DNA of 64,000 nt from Alkalibacterium sp. (GCA_020832185.1 JAFIFE010000028.1:1-64000); one strand, 5' to 3'. Positions 37,683-47,382 are shown, counted from the stretch's first letter. Notes: generated by a model not told the origin, from the letters alone. Program-made: numbers and translations.

Positions 37683-39095
37683 ATGAAAAATATGAGTTCC
37701 GAAGAACTTGGAAAAATGCCCATGAACAGACTGGTACTGACTCTTTCAGTACCTATGATGATTTCAATGTTCATTCAGTCACTTTATAATGTCGTTGACA
37801 GTATGTTTGTGGCACAGATAAGCGAAGAAGCATTAGCGGCACTCTCACTCGTCTTTCCCATTCAGATGCTGATGGTAGCTATAGGGATTGGGACAGGAGT
37901 TGGGATGAACGCAGAACTGTCCAAGCGCTTAGGCGAAGGTGACAGAAAACTGGCGAGTGCGGCAGCAAATAATGGAGTCTTTCTCACATTCATGCACTAC
38001 GGCCTATTTCTTTTGTTCGGGATGTTTTTAGTCCGCCCTTTCTTTGAAATGCAGACGGATAATCCTGAAATCATTCGTTATGGAATGGAGTACACGGTTC
38101 TCATCACTACTCTCTCCATAGGAAAACTGATGCAGTTCACATATGAGCGGATCCTTCAGGCAACCGGCCGGACATTTTATACTATGATCACACAGGGAAC
38201 CGGAGCGATACTAAATATCATTCTGGATCCAATTCTTATCTTTGGATGGATTGGTGTCCCGGCACTAGGCGTTTACGGCGCAGCCATTGCGACAATTATT
38301 GCACAAGTAACTTCAGCGACTCTGGCCATTATTATCAATTCAAAAGTAAATAGTGATATCGACATGCAGTACAAAGGATTCCGTCCTGACTTTGCGGTCA
38401 TCAAACGAATTTATTCCGTTGGTATTCCATCAATGGTTATGACATCGATTACGTCACTGGTAACTCTTCTGTTTAATAATATTCTTTTGCAGTTTACGTC
38501 TACAGCAACAGCTGTCTACGGTGTCTATATCCGTCTTCAGGGATTTATTTTCATGCCTGTATTCGGACTGAACAACGGGATGATTCCAATCGTTTCTTAT
38601 AATTTAGGAGCGAAGAATAAAGAACGAATGACACTGGCAATCAAAATCTGTCTGGCATACGGGGTGGGCATAATGCTGACAGGGACGATATTGTTCCAGA
38701 TTTTCCCGGAACAGCTGCTCTTATTGTTCAATGCGTCAGATGAAATGATGAACATCGGTGTAGCTGCTCTGCGTATAATCAGCCTGAGTTTTGTGTTCGC
38801 AGGAATCAGCATCATGTTGGGAACGGTATTCCAGTCAGTCGGAAATGCGATGTTAGGGTTATGGGTGCAAGTTATTCGACAGCTGGTCGTTCTTGTACCG
38901 GCAGCTTATGCACTCTCGTTATCCGGTGACGTTAATATGGTATGGTGGTCTAAACTGATATCTGAAACCGTGGCACTCATCTTTGCACTCCTTGCCATGA
39001 GGTACGTTTACGCTAAGAAAATAGAGCCGATGGCCGATTTAGAACAAAAAAAAAGACCGCTTAAAAAGCAACCCGTACCCAACAATGTGAAATAA
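37683..39095 (+). CDS. MATE family efflux transporter
   Basis: A multidrug/toxin extrusion type transporter of 470 residues with twelve hydrophobic segments in two bundles. The opening LGKMPMNRLVLTLSVPMMISMFIQSLYNVVDSMFVAQIS is the typical MATE N-terminus, and the repeat IYSVGIPSMVMTSITSL begins the second half. The substrate and coupling ion (Na or H) cannot be told. AGAGGAGTAGTAATC precedes the ATG. It is a single gene between terminators. Confidence 0.92.
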   Translation: MKNMSSEELGKMPMNRLVLTLSVPMMISMFIQSLYNVVDSMFVAQISEEALAALSLVFPIQMLMVAIGIGTGVGMNAELSKRLGEGDRKLASAAANNGVFLTFMHYGLFLLFGMFLVRPFFEMQTDNPEIIRYGMEYTVLITTLSIGKLMQFTYERILQATGRTFYTMITQGTGAILNIILDPILIFGWIGVPALGVYGAAIATIIAQVTSATLAIIINSKVNSDIDMQYKGFRPDFAVIKRIYSVGIPSMVMTSITSLVTLLFNNILLQFTSTATAVYGVYIRLQGFIFMPVFGLNNGMIPIVSYNLGAKNKERMTLAIKICLAYGVGIMLTGTILFQIFPEQLLLLFNASDEMMNIGVAALRIISLSFVFAGISIMLGTVFQSVGNAMLGLWVQVIRQLVVLVPAAYALSLSGDVNMVWWSKLISETVALIFALLAMRYVYAKKIEPMADLEQKKRPLKKQPVPNNVK

Positions 39096-39101
39096 GTAAA
39101 G

Positions 39102-39139
39102 AAAAACCATCTTCTAAGCACCTCAGGAGATGGCTTTTT
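39102..39139 (+). terminator. Terminator after the MATE gene
   Basis: AAAACCATCT pairs with AGATGGCTTTT (one bulge/mismatch) and is followed by T residues. Confidence 0.82.
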
Positions 39140-39220
39140 CTGTTCTAAGCCGATAAGGAGAGCTGCCCTACAGACTGAGCGAGCAGATCACTCTTTATGG
39201 AAACTGATTTAACTAAAACA

Positions 39221-39255
39221 TAAAGACTTCACCGCAACAGCAATGAAGTCTTTAC
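39221..39255 (-). terminator. Terminator of the MBL-rhodanese gene
   Basis: Perfect 11-bp arms TAAAGACTTCA / TGAAGTCTTTA, 20 nt past the minus-strand stop. Confidence 0.78.
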
Positions 39256-39275
39256 GTTTGTATTTATTTAAAAGG

Positions 39276-40634
39276 TCACATTTTCTCTCTCAATGCTCCG
39301 TATCCGTCTTTAATGTTGATGACTCGATTAAATCCTCTTTTTTCTAGGGCACCTAAAGCTATGCCTGAGCGGACGCCGGATTCACAATGGACGAAAAGGG
39401 GTTCCTCTTTATCATACGGGATGTCTTCTTCAAGAAGGTTTCCCAGTAAGACCCGTTTGGCATTTTTTAAATGCCCTTCTTCCCATTCCGACTTGTTTCT
39501 GACATCCAAAATAGCCAGGTTTTCTTTCTTATTCAATTCTAAGAAGTCGTCTGCTTCAATGGTCAGTGAACTCACTGGATTTTCTATATCTTCACTGGGA
39601 AGGTACCCCTTCACTTTATCATATCCTATCTGCTGTAACTGGTGGGCTGCTTCGTCAGCGTCTTCCTTAGTGCCGATTAGAGTCAATTCATGTTCATAAT
39701 CAACAAACCAGCCAATGTAGCTTGAAAATTTATCATTCATAGGAATGTTAAGCGTGCCCTTGATATGACTGGATTGATAAACCTCTTTAGCCCTCAGGTC
39801 GATAACCAGGTCGGTTAAGTCTGACAATGAAAGGGGGTAAACGCGCGTATCCCCAGCTAAAGGAACATCCTCTTTATTAATTTTCTTCATTTCAGCAAAG
39901 TAAGAGGGCGGTTCAGGCTGATCAGTCGTCAGTTCTTTTTTAAACGCGTCTTCATTATCGATCTGATAAGCCCAGTTGTTTTCTTTCTCATATCCTAATG
40001 TTGTCATTGGGACAGCCCCTAATGACTTCCCGCAGGCACTTCCTGCGCCGTGTCCTGGCCAGATTTGTAAATAATCAGGCAAGTCTTCTGATTTTTTTAC
40101 AGACTGAAACATATCTTCTGCTCCCGATTCAGTGGTGCCTTTCGTTTTTGCTGCAGATTCCAGCAAGTCTGGACGGCCAACATCACCCACAAACAAAAAG
40201 TCTCCAGTAAATAGTCCCATCGGTGTAGATGCTCCCCCGCCCTTATCTGTTAAAAGGAAGGAGATACTTTCAGGGGTATGTCCAGGTGTAAACAGTACCT
40301 TCAGTTGAATATTTCCTACATTTATTGTGTCTCCATCATTAAGGTAAACAGTGTCGTCAGGCATATTTTTGTAGGCCCAATCGTCGCCACCCATATTTGA
40401 TACATATAAAGTAGCACCTAATTTACGGTTGACATCTCTTGTTCCGGAAGCAAAGTCAGCATGAATGTGTGTCTCTGCAGCGTGTGTGATTTTCAGACCT
40501 TCAGCTTCTGCATCTTTCACATACGCTTCTATGTCTCTCAAAGGATCGATAATAATCGCTTCACCTGTCTGCTGACATCCGACTAAATAAGCCATTTGCG
40601 CTAACGGTTTATTGAAAAACGACTTGAAATACAT
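39276..40634 (-). CDS. MBL-fold hydrolase with two rhodanese domains (CstB-like persulfide dioxygenase)
   Basis: A 452-residue protein with three parts. The N-terminal metallo-beta-lactamase fold (about 1-240) has the persulfide-dioxygenase type motif ETHIHADFASG and later FTPGHTPESIS. A rhodanese-like domain without an active-site Cys follows (about 255-350), then a second rhodanese with Cys in FVHCESGVRSG near residue 417. This order matches staphylococcal CstB, which oxidises low-molecular-weight persulfide to thiosulfate. A sulfide-detoxifying role is therefore inferred. No CstR, CstA or Sqr is next to it. AAGGAGATGAGTAT precedes the ATG. Confidence 0.85.
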   Translation of the reverse strand: MYFKSFFNKPLAQMAYLVGCQQTGEAIIIDPLRDIEAYVKDAEAEGLKITHAAETHIHADFASGTRDVNRKLGATLYVSNMGGDDWAYKNMPDDTVYLNDGDTINVGNIQLKVLFTPGHTPESISFLLTDKGGGASTPMGLFTGDFLFVGDVGRPDLLESAAKTKGTTESGAEDMFQSVKKSEDLPDYLQIWPGHGAGSACGKSLGAVPMTTLGYEKENNWAYQIDNEDAFKKELTTDQPEPPSYFAEMKKINKEDVPLAGDTRVYPLSLSDLTDLVIDLRAKEVYQSSHIKGTLNIPMNDKFSSYIGWFVDYEHELTLIGTKEDADEAAHQLQQIGYDKVKGYLPSEDIENPVSSLTIEADDFLELNKKENLAILDVRNKSEWEEGHLKNAKRVLLGNLLEEDIPYDKEEPLFVHCESGVRSGIALGALEKRGFNRVINIKDGYGALREKM

Positions 40635-40830
40635 ATACTCATCTCCTTAGTGTTGACTAGTGATTATATAAGAAGTGTAGCACTATATAGAAAAAACACG
40701 CATTGTTTTGCTTGTGTATATGGGGCCCGATTGCTATTGATCGATTTATTCCCCTCACTTTTGGTACACTGTAGTGGAGTTCTCATGGAAATTTCATAAA
40801 CCAGAGTTTTATATAGAAGGAGAGACTATT

Positions 40831-41457
40831 ATGATTCCAAAAATTATCCATTACGCATGGTTCGGTGGAAACCCATTGGGCCCACTTGAAGAAAAATGTC
40901 TGGCGAGCTGGAAAAGGTACTGTCCTGACTGGGAAATAAAGCGCTGGGATGAATCGAATTTTAATCCAGAAGATCACGGCGAATATACAAAGCAGGCGTA
41001 TGAGAGAGAAGAATGGGCGTTTGTTTCAGATGTTGCCCGTCTGCACGCATTGAAAGAATATGGGGGTGTCTATTGTGATACAGATATGGAACTCATCAAA
41101 CCAATAGATAAGTTCCGTAAATTTCCTGCATTTTTCAGTTTTGAGATTGAAACTGAAATTTCAACAGGGATCATAGGGGCAGAACCTCATCATCCATTTA
41201 TAGAGGAATTATATAATGATTATGACGGCAGAGAATTCCTGCTGCCGGATGGCTCGCGTGATGACAAAACGAATGTTATCCGTATTACTGAAATTATGAC
41301 TGAACGTGGGTTAAAGCCTGATAATACCTATCAGGAAATAGAAGGATGTACTATTTTCCCGAGGGAATACTTCTCACCGAAAGATTATTGGACGAGGGAA
41401 ATAGATTCAACTCCGAATACACACGGCATACATCAGTTCACAGGAAGCTGGTTATAA
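40831..41457 (+). CDS. Glycosyltransferase with DXD sugar-binding region (GT32/OCH1-like)
   Basis: A 208-residue protein of the family that transfers sugars in capsule or surface polysaccharide. The opening IPKIIHYAWFGGNPLG with CLASWKRYCPDWEIKRWDE is typical, and the nucleotide-sugar DXD motif lies in GGVYCDTDMEL near residues 84-94. The ATG at 40831 follows AGAAGGAGAG; an upstream in-frame ATG at 40774 lacks such a site. It stands alone, outside any polysaccharide cluster, so its acceptor is unknown. Confidence 0.85.
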   Translation: MIPKIIHYAWFGGNPLGPLEEKCLASWKRYCPDWEIKRWDESNFNPEDHGEYTKQAYEREEWAFVSDVARLHALKEYGGVYCDTDMELIKPIDKFRKFPAFFSFEIETEISTGIIGAEPHHPFIEELYNDYDGREFLLPDGSRDDKTNVIRITEIMTERGLKPDNTYQEIEGCTIFPREYFSPKDYWTREIDSTPNTHGIHQFTGSWL

Positions 41458-41465
41458 ACAATCAA

Positions 41466-41495
41466 GGTCAGAATGAGTCTATTCTGGCTTTTTTT
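41466..41495 (+). terminator. Terminator after the glycosyltransferase
   Basis: GTCAGAAT/ATTCTGGC around a 6-nt loop with one G-U pair, then seven T. Confidence 0.85.
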
Positions 41496-41593
41496 ATGCA
41501 TAATAAATGGATACGGGTACACACCATCACATGATAAGGGTATAATGATGAGTGACGAGCAACAGGACTTAAAAGAAAGTGGGCGACGTGTAT

Positions 41594-43204
41594 ATGAAAT
41601 GGTTTAAAAATGGAAAAATTTACTTGAAAAATAATAAATTTGCAGAAAGTATGATTGTGAAAGACAATCGGATCCTGAAGATTGGTGATGATCACACTCT
41701 TTCTTTTGCTTTTACCGAAGGAGAAATGATCGATTTAGAAGGCAAAACAGTCATACCCGGATTGATTGATTCACATCTTCACTTTCTGATGACTGCGGAA
41801 TTTCTTTCCCTGTTACCTATTACCGGGGTCTCTTCAATGAAGGAACTTATTGAGCGCTGCCGAGATTACATAGTGGAAAAGAAGATGTGTAAAGAAGAAA
41901 TCCTCTATTCAGAAGGGTGGAATCACACGCTTTTCACTGATGAAAAACGAATGCCCAATCGAAGAGATTTAGATCAGGCATCGATGACTGTGCCCATTGT
42001 TCTTGTAAGAGTGGATCGTCATGTGATGAGTTTGAATACTGCAGCCCTTAGATATTTCAATATTACTAAAGAAAGCAAAGTCGAAGGTGGGGGCGCCATT
42101 TTAAAAGATGAGCAGGGAGAACCGACCGGCATCTTAACGGAACGGGCGCTTGATCTAGTTAAAGCCCACCTCCCGAATGTAACAAGTGAGGAGAAAAAAC
42201 GACTGTTAAAAGAAACCATGTCATTAGCTAATCGATTTGGGATCACGTCGATGCATACAAATGATGCAAAAGACGAGTCGATTGAAGAAACGCTTGCTCT
42301 CTATTCAGAACTGGAAGATGAACAGGCATTGACTGTCCGGTTTTATCAGCAGATCTGGTTCAATGACGGCAAATACCTGCCGGAGTTTTTGACCAGAGGA
42401 TTTTCTTTTCGTAAAGGAACGGACTGGAACAGGATTGGTCCAATCAAATTTTTTATCGACGGGACATTAGGCTCTCGTACAGCTGCTTTGAGAGAACCCT
42501 ATTCTGATGAGCAGTCCACCAAAGGAATTATGACTAAATCCGAAGAGACACTGACAAATGAAGTCAAATTGGCAGTCGACAATGGGTTTCAGGTTATCAC
42601 TCACGGAATCGGCGATCAGGGGATCGAAACGATATTAAATGCCTATGATTCTGCACTCGGTGAATTGTCGAATACGCTGCGTTTAGGGATCAATCACATG
42701 CAGATCACTGGTCTGGATTTAATTGACCGTGTAGCAGAAAAAGACTACCTGACCTATGTTCAGCCTGTATTTCTTGAAGATGATCTGCCTATTCTTTACG
42801 ACCGTGTGGGTCCGGAGCGTGCGGAGACCTCTTACTTATTCAATACTATGAAGAAAAAAGGGATCCATCAGTCTTTCAGTAGTGATGCTCCCGTTGTCTC
42901 TTTTAATCCGTTTGACTCTATTCAGTGTGCCGTCACCCGGAACAGGTTGACGGATCCGATGAGTGACCCCTTCCTTCCTGAGGAAGCGATGACGATTTAT
43001 GACGCGATCGATGCTTACACGTTCGAAGGGGCATATGCAAGTTTTGATGAGGATAAAAAAGGACGAATAAAAGAAGGATACCTAGCTGATTTTGCGATCC
43101 TGAATCAGGATATCTTTACGACTGATCCTTCAAAAATAAAACACACAACTATCCAATCCACGTATGTAAATGGAAAACGGGTATACAGTGAGGAGATGGT
43201 GTGA
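41594..43204 (+). CDS. Amidohydrolase family protein (YtcJ-like)
   Basis: A metal-dependent amidohydrolase of the YtcJ/Amidohydro_3 type. The first metal motif is GLIDSHLHF near residue 58, the catalytic-lysine region is near KFFIDGTLGSRTAA (about 285), THGIGDQG near 335 supplies another His, and SFSSDAPVVSFNP near 430 the final Asp. The substrate is unknown. The first ATG (41594) is preferred; a GTG at 41579 is also in frame. Its stop overlaps the next gene's ATG (TGATG), so they are co-transcribed. Confidence 0.85.
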   Translation: MKWFKNGKIYLKNNKFAESMIVKDNRILKIGDDHTLSFAFTEGEMIDLEGKTVIPGLIDSHLHFLMTAEFLSLLPITGVSSMKELIERCRDYIVEKKMCKEEILYSEGWNHTLFTDEKRMPNRRDLDQASMTVPIVLVRVDRHVMSLNTAALRYFNITKESKVEGGGAILKDEQGEPTGILTERALDLVKAHLPNVTSEEKKRLLKETMSLANRFGITSMHTNDAKDESIEETLALYSELEDEQALTVRFYQQIWFNDGKYLPEFLTRGFSFRKGTDWNRIGPIKFFIDGTLGSRTAALREPYSDEQSTKGIMTKSEETLTNEVKLAVDNGFQVITHGIGDQGIETILNAYDSALGELSNTLRLGINHMQITGLDLIDRVAEKDYLTYVQPVFLEDDLPILYDRVGPERAETSYLFNTMKKKGIHQSFSSDAPVVSFNPFDSIQCAVTRNRLTDPMSDPFLPEEAMTIYDAIDAYTFEGAYASFDEDKKGRIKEGYLADFAILNQDIFTTDPSKIKHTTIQSTYVNGKRVYSEEMV

Positions 43205-44112
43205 TGGCGAGCAGCAAAATGATTACAAAGGCACGACTCAAAAATCTTATCCTGATTGTGATCGGCTCTATATTATACGCGACTAGTGTGAATGTATTTA
43301 CTGTCCCAAATGGGTTGTCGGAAGGCGGGCTGACAGGTTTTTCACTTATTTTATTTTACCTGATCGACATTCCCCCATCGTATACGATATTTATCATCAA
43401 TATTTTTATATTAGCTATCGGGTACAAATTTCTGGATAAAAGAACGCTCCATTACACTTTAGTTGCCAATGCGATTATCTCTGTAATGCTGCTCCTAGTG
43501 ACCCGTTACCAGTTTATTCCTGAAACCACACTGCTCGCTCCCATTGGATCAGGGATTTTTATGGGTGCTGGTATAGGGTTGATCATGCTGGGACACGGAA
43601 CAACTGCGGGGAGTGACATCCTGGCAAAACTGCTTGAAAAATACTTAGGCATCAATGTTCCCACCGGACTGCTATTAATAGATGTCTGTATCGTATTGCC
43701 CAGTGCCTTTATCATTGGGGCCGAAAATGTATTTCTGACATTGATCAATCTCTATATCCAAAGCAAAGTGATCGACTTCGTGCTCGAAGGCTTGAATCCA
43801 AGAAAATCCTTCTTTATTATTTCACAGAAACATGTTCAAATAGCCGAAGCAATCGAAAACCAGTTAGGAAGAGGGATTACGATTCTAGATGGAAAAGGGT
43901 ACTTTACGAAAGAAAAGAAAGAGATTCTTTATATCATTATTAGCCGAAGAGAAGTCCTGCCAATCAAGCGAATCGTCGAAGCGATAGATCCAAATGCCTT
44001 TATGACGATATCCCATGTTCAGGAAGTTACCGGTGAAGGGTTTACTTATTTGTCTCCTGAAATGCAGGCGGAACGGATTACTGAGGCGGAAGAAGACTGG
44101 CTCGAGGATTAA
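43204..44112 (+). CDS. YitT family membrane protein
   Basis: A 302-residue protein with five or six hydrophobic segments in the first 200 residues (for example LILIVIGSILYATSVNVFTVPNGL, then GHGTTAGSDILAKLL). A soluble C-terminal DUF2179 domain follows (about 215-285, FFIISQKHVQIAEAIENQLGRGITILDGKG). YitT proteins are conserved in Bacillota; their transport substrate is unknown. The ATG overlaps the previous stop and lies 8 nt after GAGGAG. Confidence 0.9.
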   Translation: MASSKMITKARLKNLILIVIGSILYATSVNVFTVPNGLSEGGLTGFSLILFYLIDIPPSYTIFIINIFILAIGYKFLDKRTLHYTLVANAIISVMLLLVTRYQFIPETTLLAPIGSGIFMGAGIGLIMLGHGTTAGSDILAKLLEKYLGINVPTGLLLIDVCIVLPSAFIIGAENVFLTLINLYIQSKVIDFVLEGLNPRKSFFIISQKHVQIAEAIENQLGRGITILDGKGYFTKEKKEILYIIISRREVLPIKRIVEAIDPNAFMTISHVQEVTGEGFTYLSPEMQAERITEAEEDWLED

Positions 44113-44183
44113 AAAGTTGCGTAAAAATCTGTTTAGTTTATACTTATTATTAGATTATATTAATTATAAAAAGGAGTTTAAGC

Positions 44184-44837
44184 ATGTCAGAATACCAGTT
44201 GAAAATAGAGTCTGTTTCATTCCAGGCAGATGAACAACTTATCCTTGATTCACTATCTTTTAACGTCAGAAAAGGAGAACGTCTCACCATCACGGGTCCT
44301 TCTGGCGGGGGGAAGAGTACCTTGTTAAAAATCATTGCAAGTATCGTCGACCCTACCCAGGGAAAGATATATTTTAATGGAAAAGATATTCAGGAGAACG
44401 ATCCACTGGCTTATCGTCAGAAAGTGGCTTACTTTTTTCAGAATGCGACATTATTCGATCAGACAGTGAGGGACAATGTCTCTTTTCCTTATGAAATCAG
44501 AGATGAAGAGTTTGATGAAGAAAAATGCGTCAGGATGCTGGAGCGAGTGAAGCTGGATCGGTCTTATCTGGATAAACCCATTAAGGATCTATCTGGTGGA
44601 GAGAAACAGCGTGTGGCCTTAGTCAGGAATTTACTCTTTCAGCCGGAAGTTCTTCTTCTGGACGAAGTGACCAGTTCGCTGGATGCAGAAAATAAGGAAA
44701 TCATTTACAGTATGCTCGATGAGTTAAATGAAGAGGAAGCTGTAACCATCCTTGCTGTTACTCATGATGAGCGTGAAATAAATAAAGCGGATAGAGTCCT
44801 GACGATCACGAACGGAAGACTGGAGGATTCAGAATGA
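44184..44837 (+). CDS. fetA: Iron export ABC transporter ATPase FetA-like
   Basis: A 217-residue ABC ATPase. Walker A is GPSGGGKSTLL near residue 37, the Q-loop is FFQNATLFDQ near 86, the signature LSGGEKQRVALVRNLL near 134-149 and Walker B VLLLDEVTSSLD near 155. Together with the FetB/UPF0014 permease next door it fits the FetAB/YbbL-YbbM family, linked to iron export and oxidative stress tolerance in E. coli. AAAAGGAGTTTAAGC precedes the ATG; the stop overlaps fetB by 4 nt. Confidence 0.88.
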   Translation: MSEYQLKIESVSFQADEQLILDSLSFNVRKGERLTITGPSGGGKSTLLKIIASIVDPTQGKIYFNGKDIQENDPLAYRQKVAYFFQNATLFDQTVRDNVSFPYEIRDEEFDEEKCVRMLERVKLDRSYLDKPIKDLSGGEKQRVALVRNLLFQPEVLLLDEVTSSLDAENKEIIYSMLDELNEEEAVTILAVTHDEREINKADRVLTITNGRLEDSE

Positions 44838-45598
44838 ATGAAAGTTTAGAAATCAGTAACTTTGCTTTGATACTTTCTACTGGCCTTTTACTTATTGCCA
44901 TTTTTGTAGACTATAAAGAAAAACTGAATCTCGGAAATGATATTTTTATAGCCGGTATCCGAGCAGTTATTCAGTTGTTTCTGATTGGTTACGTGCTAAG
45001 CTATATCATCCAGGCCAATAATATGGTTGTTACATTAGCCATGGTCTTGTTTATTGTATTCAATGCAGGATTCAATGCACATAAAAGAAGTGAGGGCATA
45101 CCCAAGTCTCTTTTTATTTCTTTATCATCTATCGGGATCGGGACAGTGGTCACACTGGGAATTTTAGTCTTTTCCGGCGCGATTGACTGGGTTCCTTCTC
45201 AGATCGTGCCTATTACAGGAATGATTGCCAGTAATGCCATGATAGGGTTAGGATTGACGTTTCAGGCACTAAATTCAAAATTTGCAGACAGGAGACAGCA
45301 GGTTCTTGAGAAACTGGCTTTGGGCGCAAACGAGAAGCAAGCGTCAATGAGCATTATAAAAGAAAGTATCAAGATCGGAATGTCTCCGTCGATCGACAGA
45401 ACAAAAACAGTCGGACTGGTCAGTTTACCGGGAATGATGTCCGGGCTTATTTTCGCAGGTATCGATCCTATCGAAGCTATCAGGTATCAAATCGTTGTCA
45501 TGTTCATGCTGATCGGCGTTACTAGTATTTCAAGCTTTATCGCAAGCTACCTTGCCTACAGACAATTCTACAATGACAGAAAGCAGTTATTGATTTAA
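44834..45598 (+). CDS. fetB: Iron export permease FetB-like (UPF0014)
   Basis: A 254-residue permease with seven hydrophobic segments. Family features are ITGMIASNAMIGLGLTFQAL near residue 130 and the conserved EKLALGANEKQASMSIIKESIKIGMSPSIDRTKTVGLVSLPGMMSG near 150-197. The ATG overlaps the fetA stop (ATGA), indicating translational coupling. The metal specificity is inferred from the family, not shown here. Confidence 0.9.
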   Translation: MNESLEISNFALILSTGLLLIAIFVDYKEKLNLGNDIFIAGIRAVIQLFLIGYVLSYIIQANNMVVTLAMVLFIVFNAGFNAHKRSEGIPKSLFISLSSIGIGTVVTLGILVFSGAIDWVPSQIVPITGMIASNAMIGLGLTFQALNSKFADRRQQVLEKLALGANEKQASMSIIKESIKIGMSPSIDRTKTVGLVSLPGMMSGLIFAGIDPIEAIRYQIVVMFMLIGVTSISSFIASYLAYRQFYNDRKQLLI

Positions 45599-45620
45599 AA
45601 AGCGGTCATATCGCTTTTTT
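45597..45620 (+). terminator. Terminator after fetAB
   Basis: AAAAAGCG / CGCTTTTTT around a 7-nt loop, starting at the fetB stop. Confidence 0.85.
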
Positions 45621-45838
45621 GTCACACTCCCGACATATCGTCTGTTTTTGTCATCGTCTCGTAAGGATGTAATGAGAACAATACAGACTTACTAAAAACA
45701 AGTAACAGATGCCGTATACCCCTTTTCTTTTCAATACTGCATGGTAAGATACGTACAGTTATCCGGGCAAGACATTATGGATAAATAGTATGGATCGATC
45801 ATAGACAAGTAATGAAGAATATGAAAAGGGGTATAAAT

Positions 45839-46798
45839 TTGTTTATTCAAAAAAATCAATTTATCAAAGCAGGCGTCACTTTCTCAGCTGGAGCACTTTT
45901 ATTTTTTGCTAATCAGACTGAAGCTAGTGCGAACGAATACACAAGCGCTAATTGGGAACCAAGAACTGTATCAGAAATCGAAGCACAAATTTCTGAACAG
46001 AGAAGCAATCAGGATCATGACAAAGATGTAGTCAAATATTCATTCGTATGGGGCGATACTCTATGGGGCGTGTCACAAGCTACAGACATCTCAGTAGATA
46101 AATTAGTCCAGGTCAATGATATTGATAATCGCAGCATGATTCATGTTGGATCTACTATTTATTTAAGTAAAGATTCATCAGTGATTTCTGTTCAAAATGG
46201 CGACGAAGAAGTTGTCAGCTACGATGTATCTAATGGTGATGCTGTTGAAACAGAAACACCTGAAGAAGTAGAGGAATCATCACAAGAAGAAGTCGTTGAA
46301 GAAACTGCTCAGGTTGAGGAAACTCAAGAAGAGGAAGCAGTAGAAGAAACGGTTCAGGAAGCTGAAGTTGAAGAAACAGAATCTGTAGAGGTTACTGTAG
46401 TAGAAGAAGTCGCAGAAACTGAAGCTCAAGAAGAAGTGGTTGAAGAAACAGTAGTAGAAGAAGCTGTAGAGCCAGCCGCACCTGCAGCCTCAAACGCGCA
46501 GTCCAGCGAAAATGGTTACACTATGACCGTTGAAGCAACAGCGTATTCTCGTAATCAGCCTGTATTAAGTAACCACACATTTACAGGAATCGATTTAAGA
46601 GAAAATCCACGTGTCATTGCAGTGGACCCTAATGTCATTCCTTTAGGTTCAACTATTGTCGTTCCAGGATATGGCGAGTACGTTGCTGGAGATACTGGTG
46701 GAGCAATCATTGGTAACAGAATCGATGTTCACATTGAAAGTCTGCAGGAAGCCATCCAGTTCGGAAGACGCACGATCGACATTCAAGTATTCGAATAA
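45839..46798 (+). CDS. Secreted LysM and 3D-domain cell-wall protein
   Basis: An exported wall-associated protein. The signal peptide is visible (basic start, hydrophobic GVTFSAGALLFFA, cleavage near TEASA). One LysM follows (about 65-110, WGDTLWGVSQATDISVDKLVQVNDI). A long Glu/Val-rich linker (about 130-215) leads to a C-terminal 3D domain with the three aspartates in IAVDPNVIPLGS, AGDTGG and IDVHI. 3D domains occur in Sps/RpfB-like murein-cleaving proteins. The start is TTG 45839, 6 nt after AAAAGGGGT; an ATG 27 nt upstream has no ribosome binding site. Confidence 0.87.
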   Translation: MFIQKNQFIKAGVTFSAGALLFFANQTEASANEYTSANWEPRTVSEIEAQISEQRSNQDHDKDVVKYSFVWGDTLWGVSQATDISVDKLVQVNDIDNRSMIHVGSTIYLSKDSSVISVQNGDEEVVSYDVSNGDAVETETPEEVEESSQEEVVEETAQVEETQEEEAVEETVQEAEVEETESVEVTVVEEVAETEAQEEVVEETVVEEAVEPAAPAASNAQSSENGYTMTVEATAYSRNQPVLSNHTFTGIDLRENPRVIAVDPNVIPLGSTIVVPGYGEYVAGDTGGAIIGNRIDVHIESLQEAIQFGRRTIDIQVFE

Positions 46799-46810
46799 TA
46801 TAAAATCACT

Positions 46811-46853
46811 TAACTATAAGTGGGAAGTCACATTCCTGCTTATAGTTTTTTTA
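46811..46853 (+). terminator. Terminator after the 3D-domain gene
   Basis: AACTATAAG plus GG pairs with CC plus CTTATAGTT (one mismatch); seven T follow. Confidence 0.87.
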
Positions 46854-47156
46854 TACATAAAATGTGAATATTCTGAGAAGTATTACAGCGCTGTCATTTT
46901 TGTAAATGTATGTATTTAATTTGTAAAAGCCTTTTCTTTTGAATTGGATTGGGTTCATGGTAGAGTATCGTTATAGCTGAAAATTGCCATTATGAACCTT
47001 TTAAACTCAGCAGAAGTTTTTATAATACTAAATAGGAACAGTCATGTTACTCTATGAGGTTTATTTCTTATTTAAGGCTTATTACTTTTCTTTAGTCTTG
47101 AAATTTGGTAATGTTTCGGTAGATAGACGCAAAACTGTATAAAAGGAGAGAGATAA
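46854..47156 (+). promoter_or_regulatory. Gap before the micro-lipoprotein cluster
   Basis: No gene was found. A -10 like TATAAT lies at 47021-47026, 131 nt before the first lipoprotein start, but its -35 is poor. The stretch is AT-rich and shows no strong hairpin. Confidence 0.4.
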
Positions 47157-47345
47157 ATGAAAAAAATTGCTAAATTCACCGCATTGTCTCTGACTGCAGG
47201 AATGCTATTGGGCGCTTGTGGAGACGGGGAAGACATGGAAGAGGATTTTCCTGGCGTTGAAGACCCAGCCACTGAGGGCGAGACGGATGATGATGGCATG
47301 AATGATGACTTAGATAACGATTTAGATGATGATGTAGACGAATAA
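47157..47345 (+). CDS. Acidic micro-lipoprotein 1 (62 aa)
   Basis: A type II signal peptide (MKKIAKFTALSLTAGMLLGAC) puts the lipid-modified Cys at residue 21. The 41-residue mature part is almost only Asp, Glu, Gly, Met, Asn and Thr, with tail DDDGMNDDLDNDLDDD. The mature part should be disordered, strongly negative and displayed outside the membrane. AAAAGGAGAGAGATAA precedes the ATG. It is first of four paralogues in a row. I do not recognise a named family; cation or metal binding is a guess only. Confidence 0.85.
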   Translation: MKKIAKFTALSLTAGMLLGACGDGEDMEEDFPGVEDPATEGETDDDGMNDDLDNDLDDDVDE

Positions 47346-47382
47346 TCTTTATAGAAAAACTACTTTAAGGAGAGTTTTTATT

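Noticed and set aside
44015-44233. 72-codon frame between yitT and fetA
   Set aside because: It overlaps the ends of both real genes in another frame and has no ribosome binding site.
45621-45838. c-di-AMP (ydaO) riboswitch before the 3D-domain gene
   Set aside because: Such wall-protein genes often carry one, but the conserved riboswitch blocks were not found in this region.
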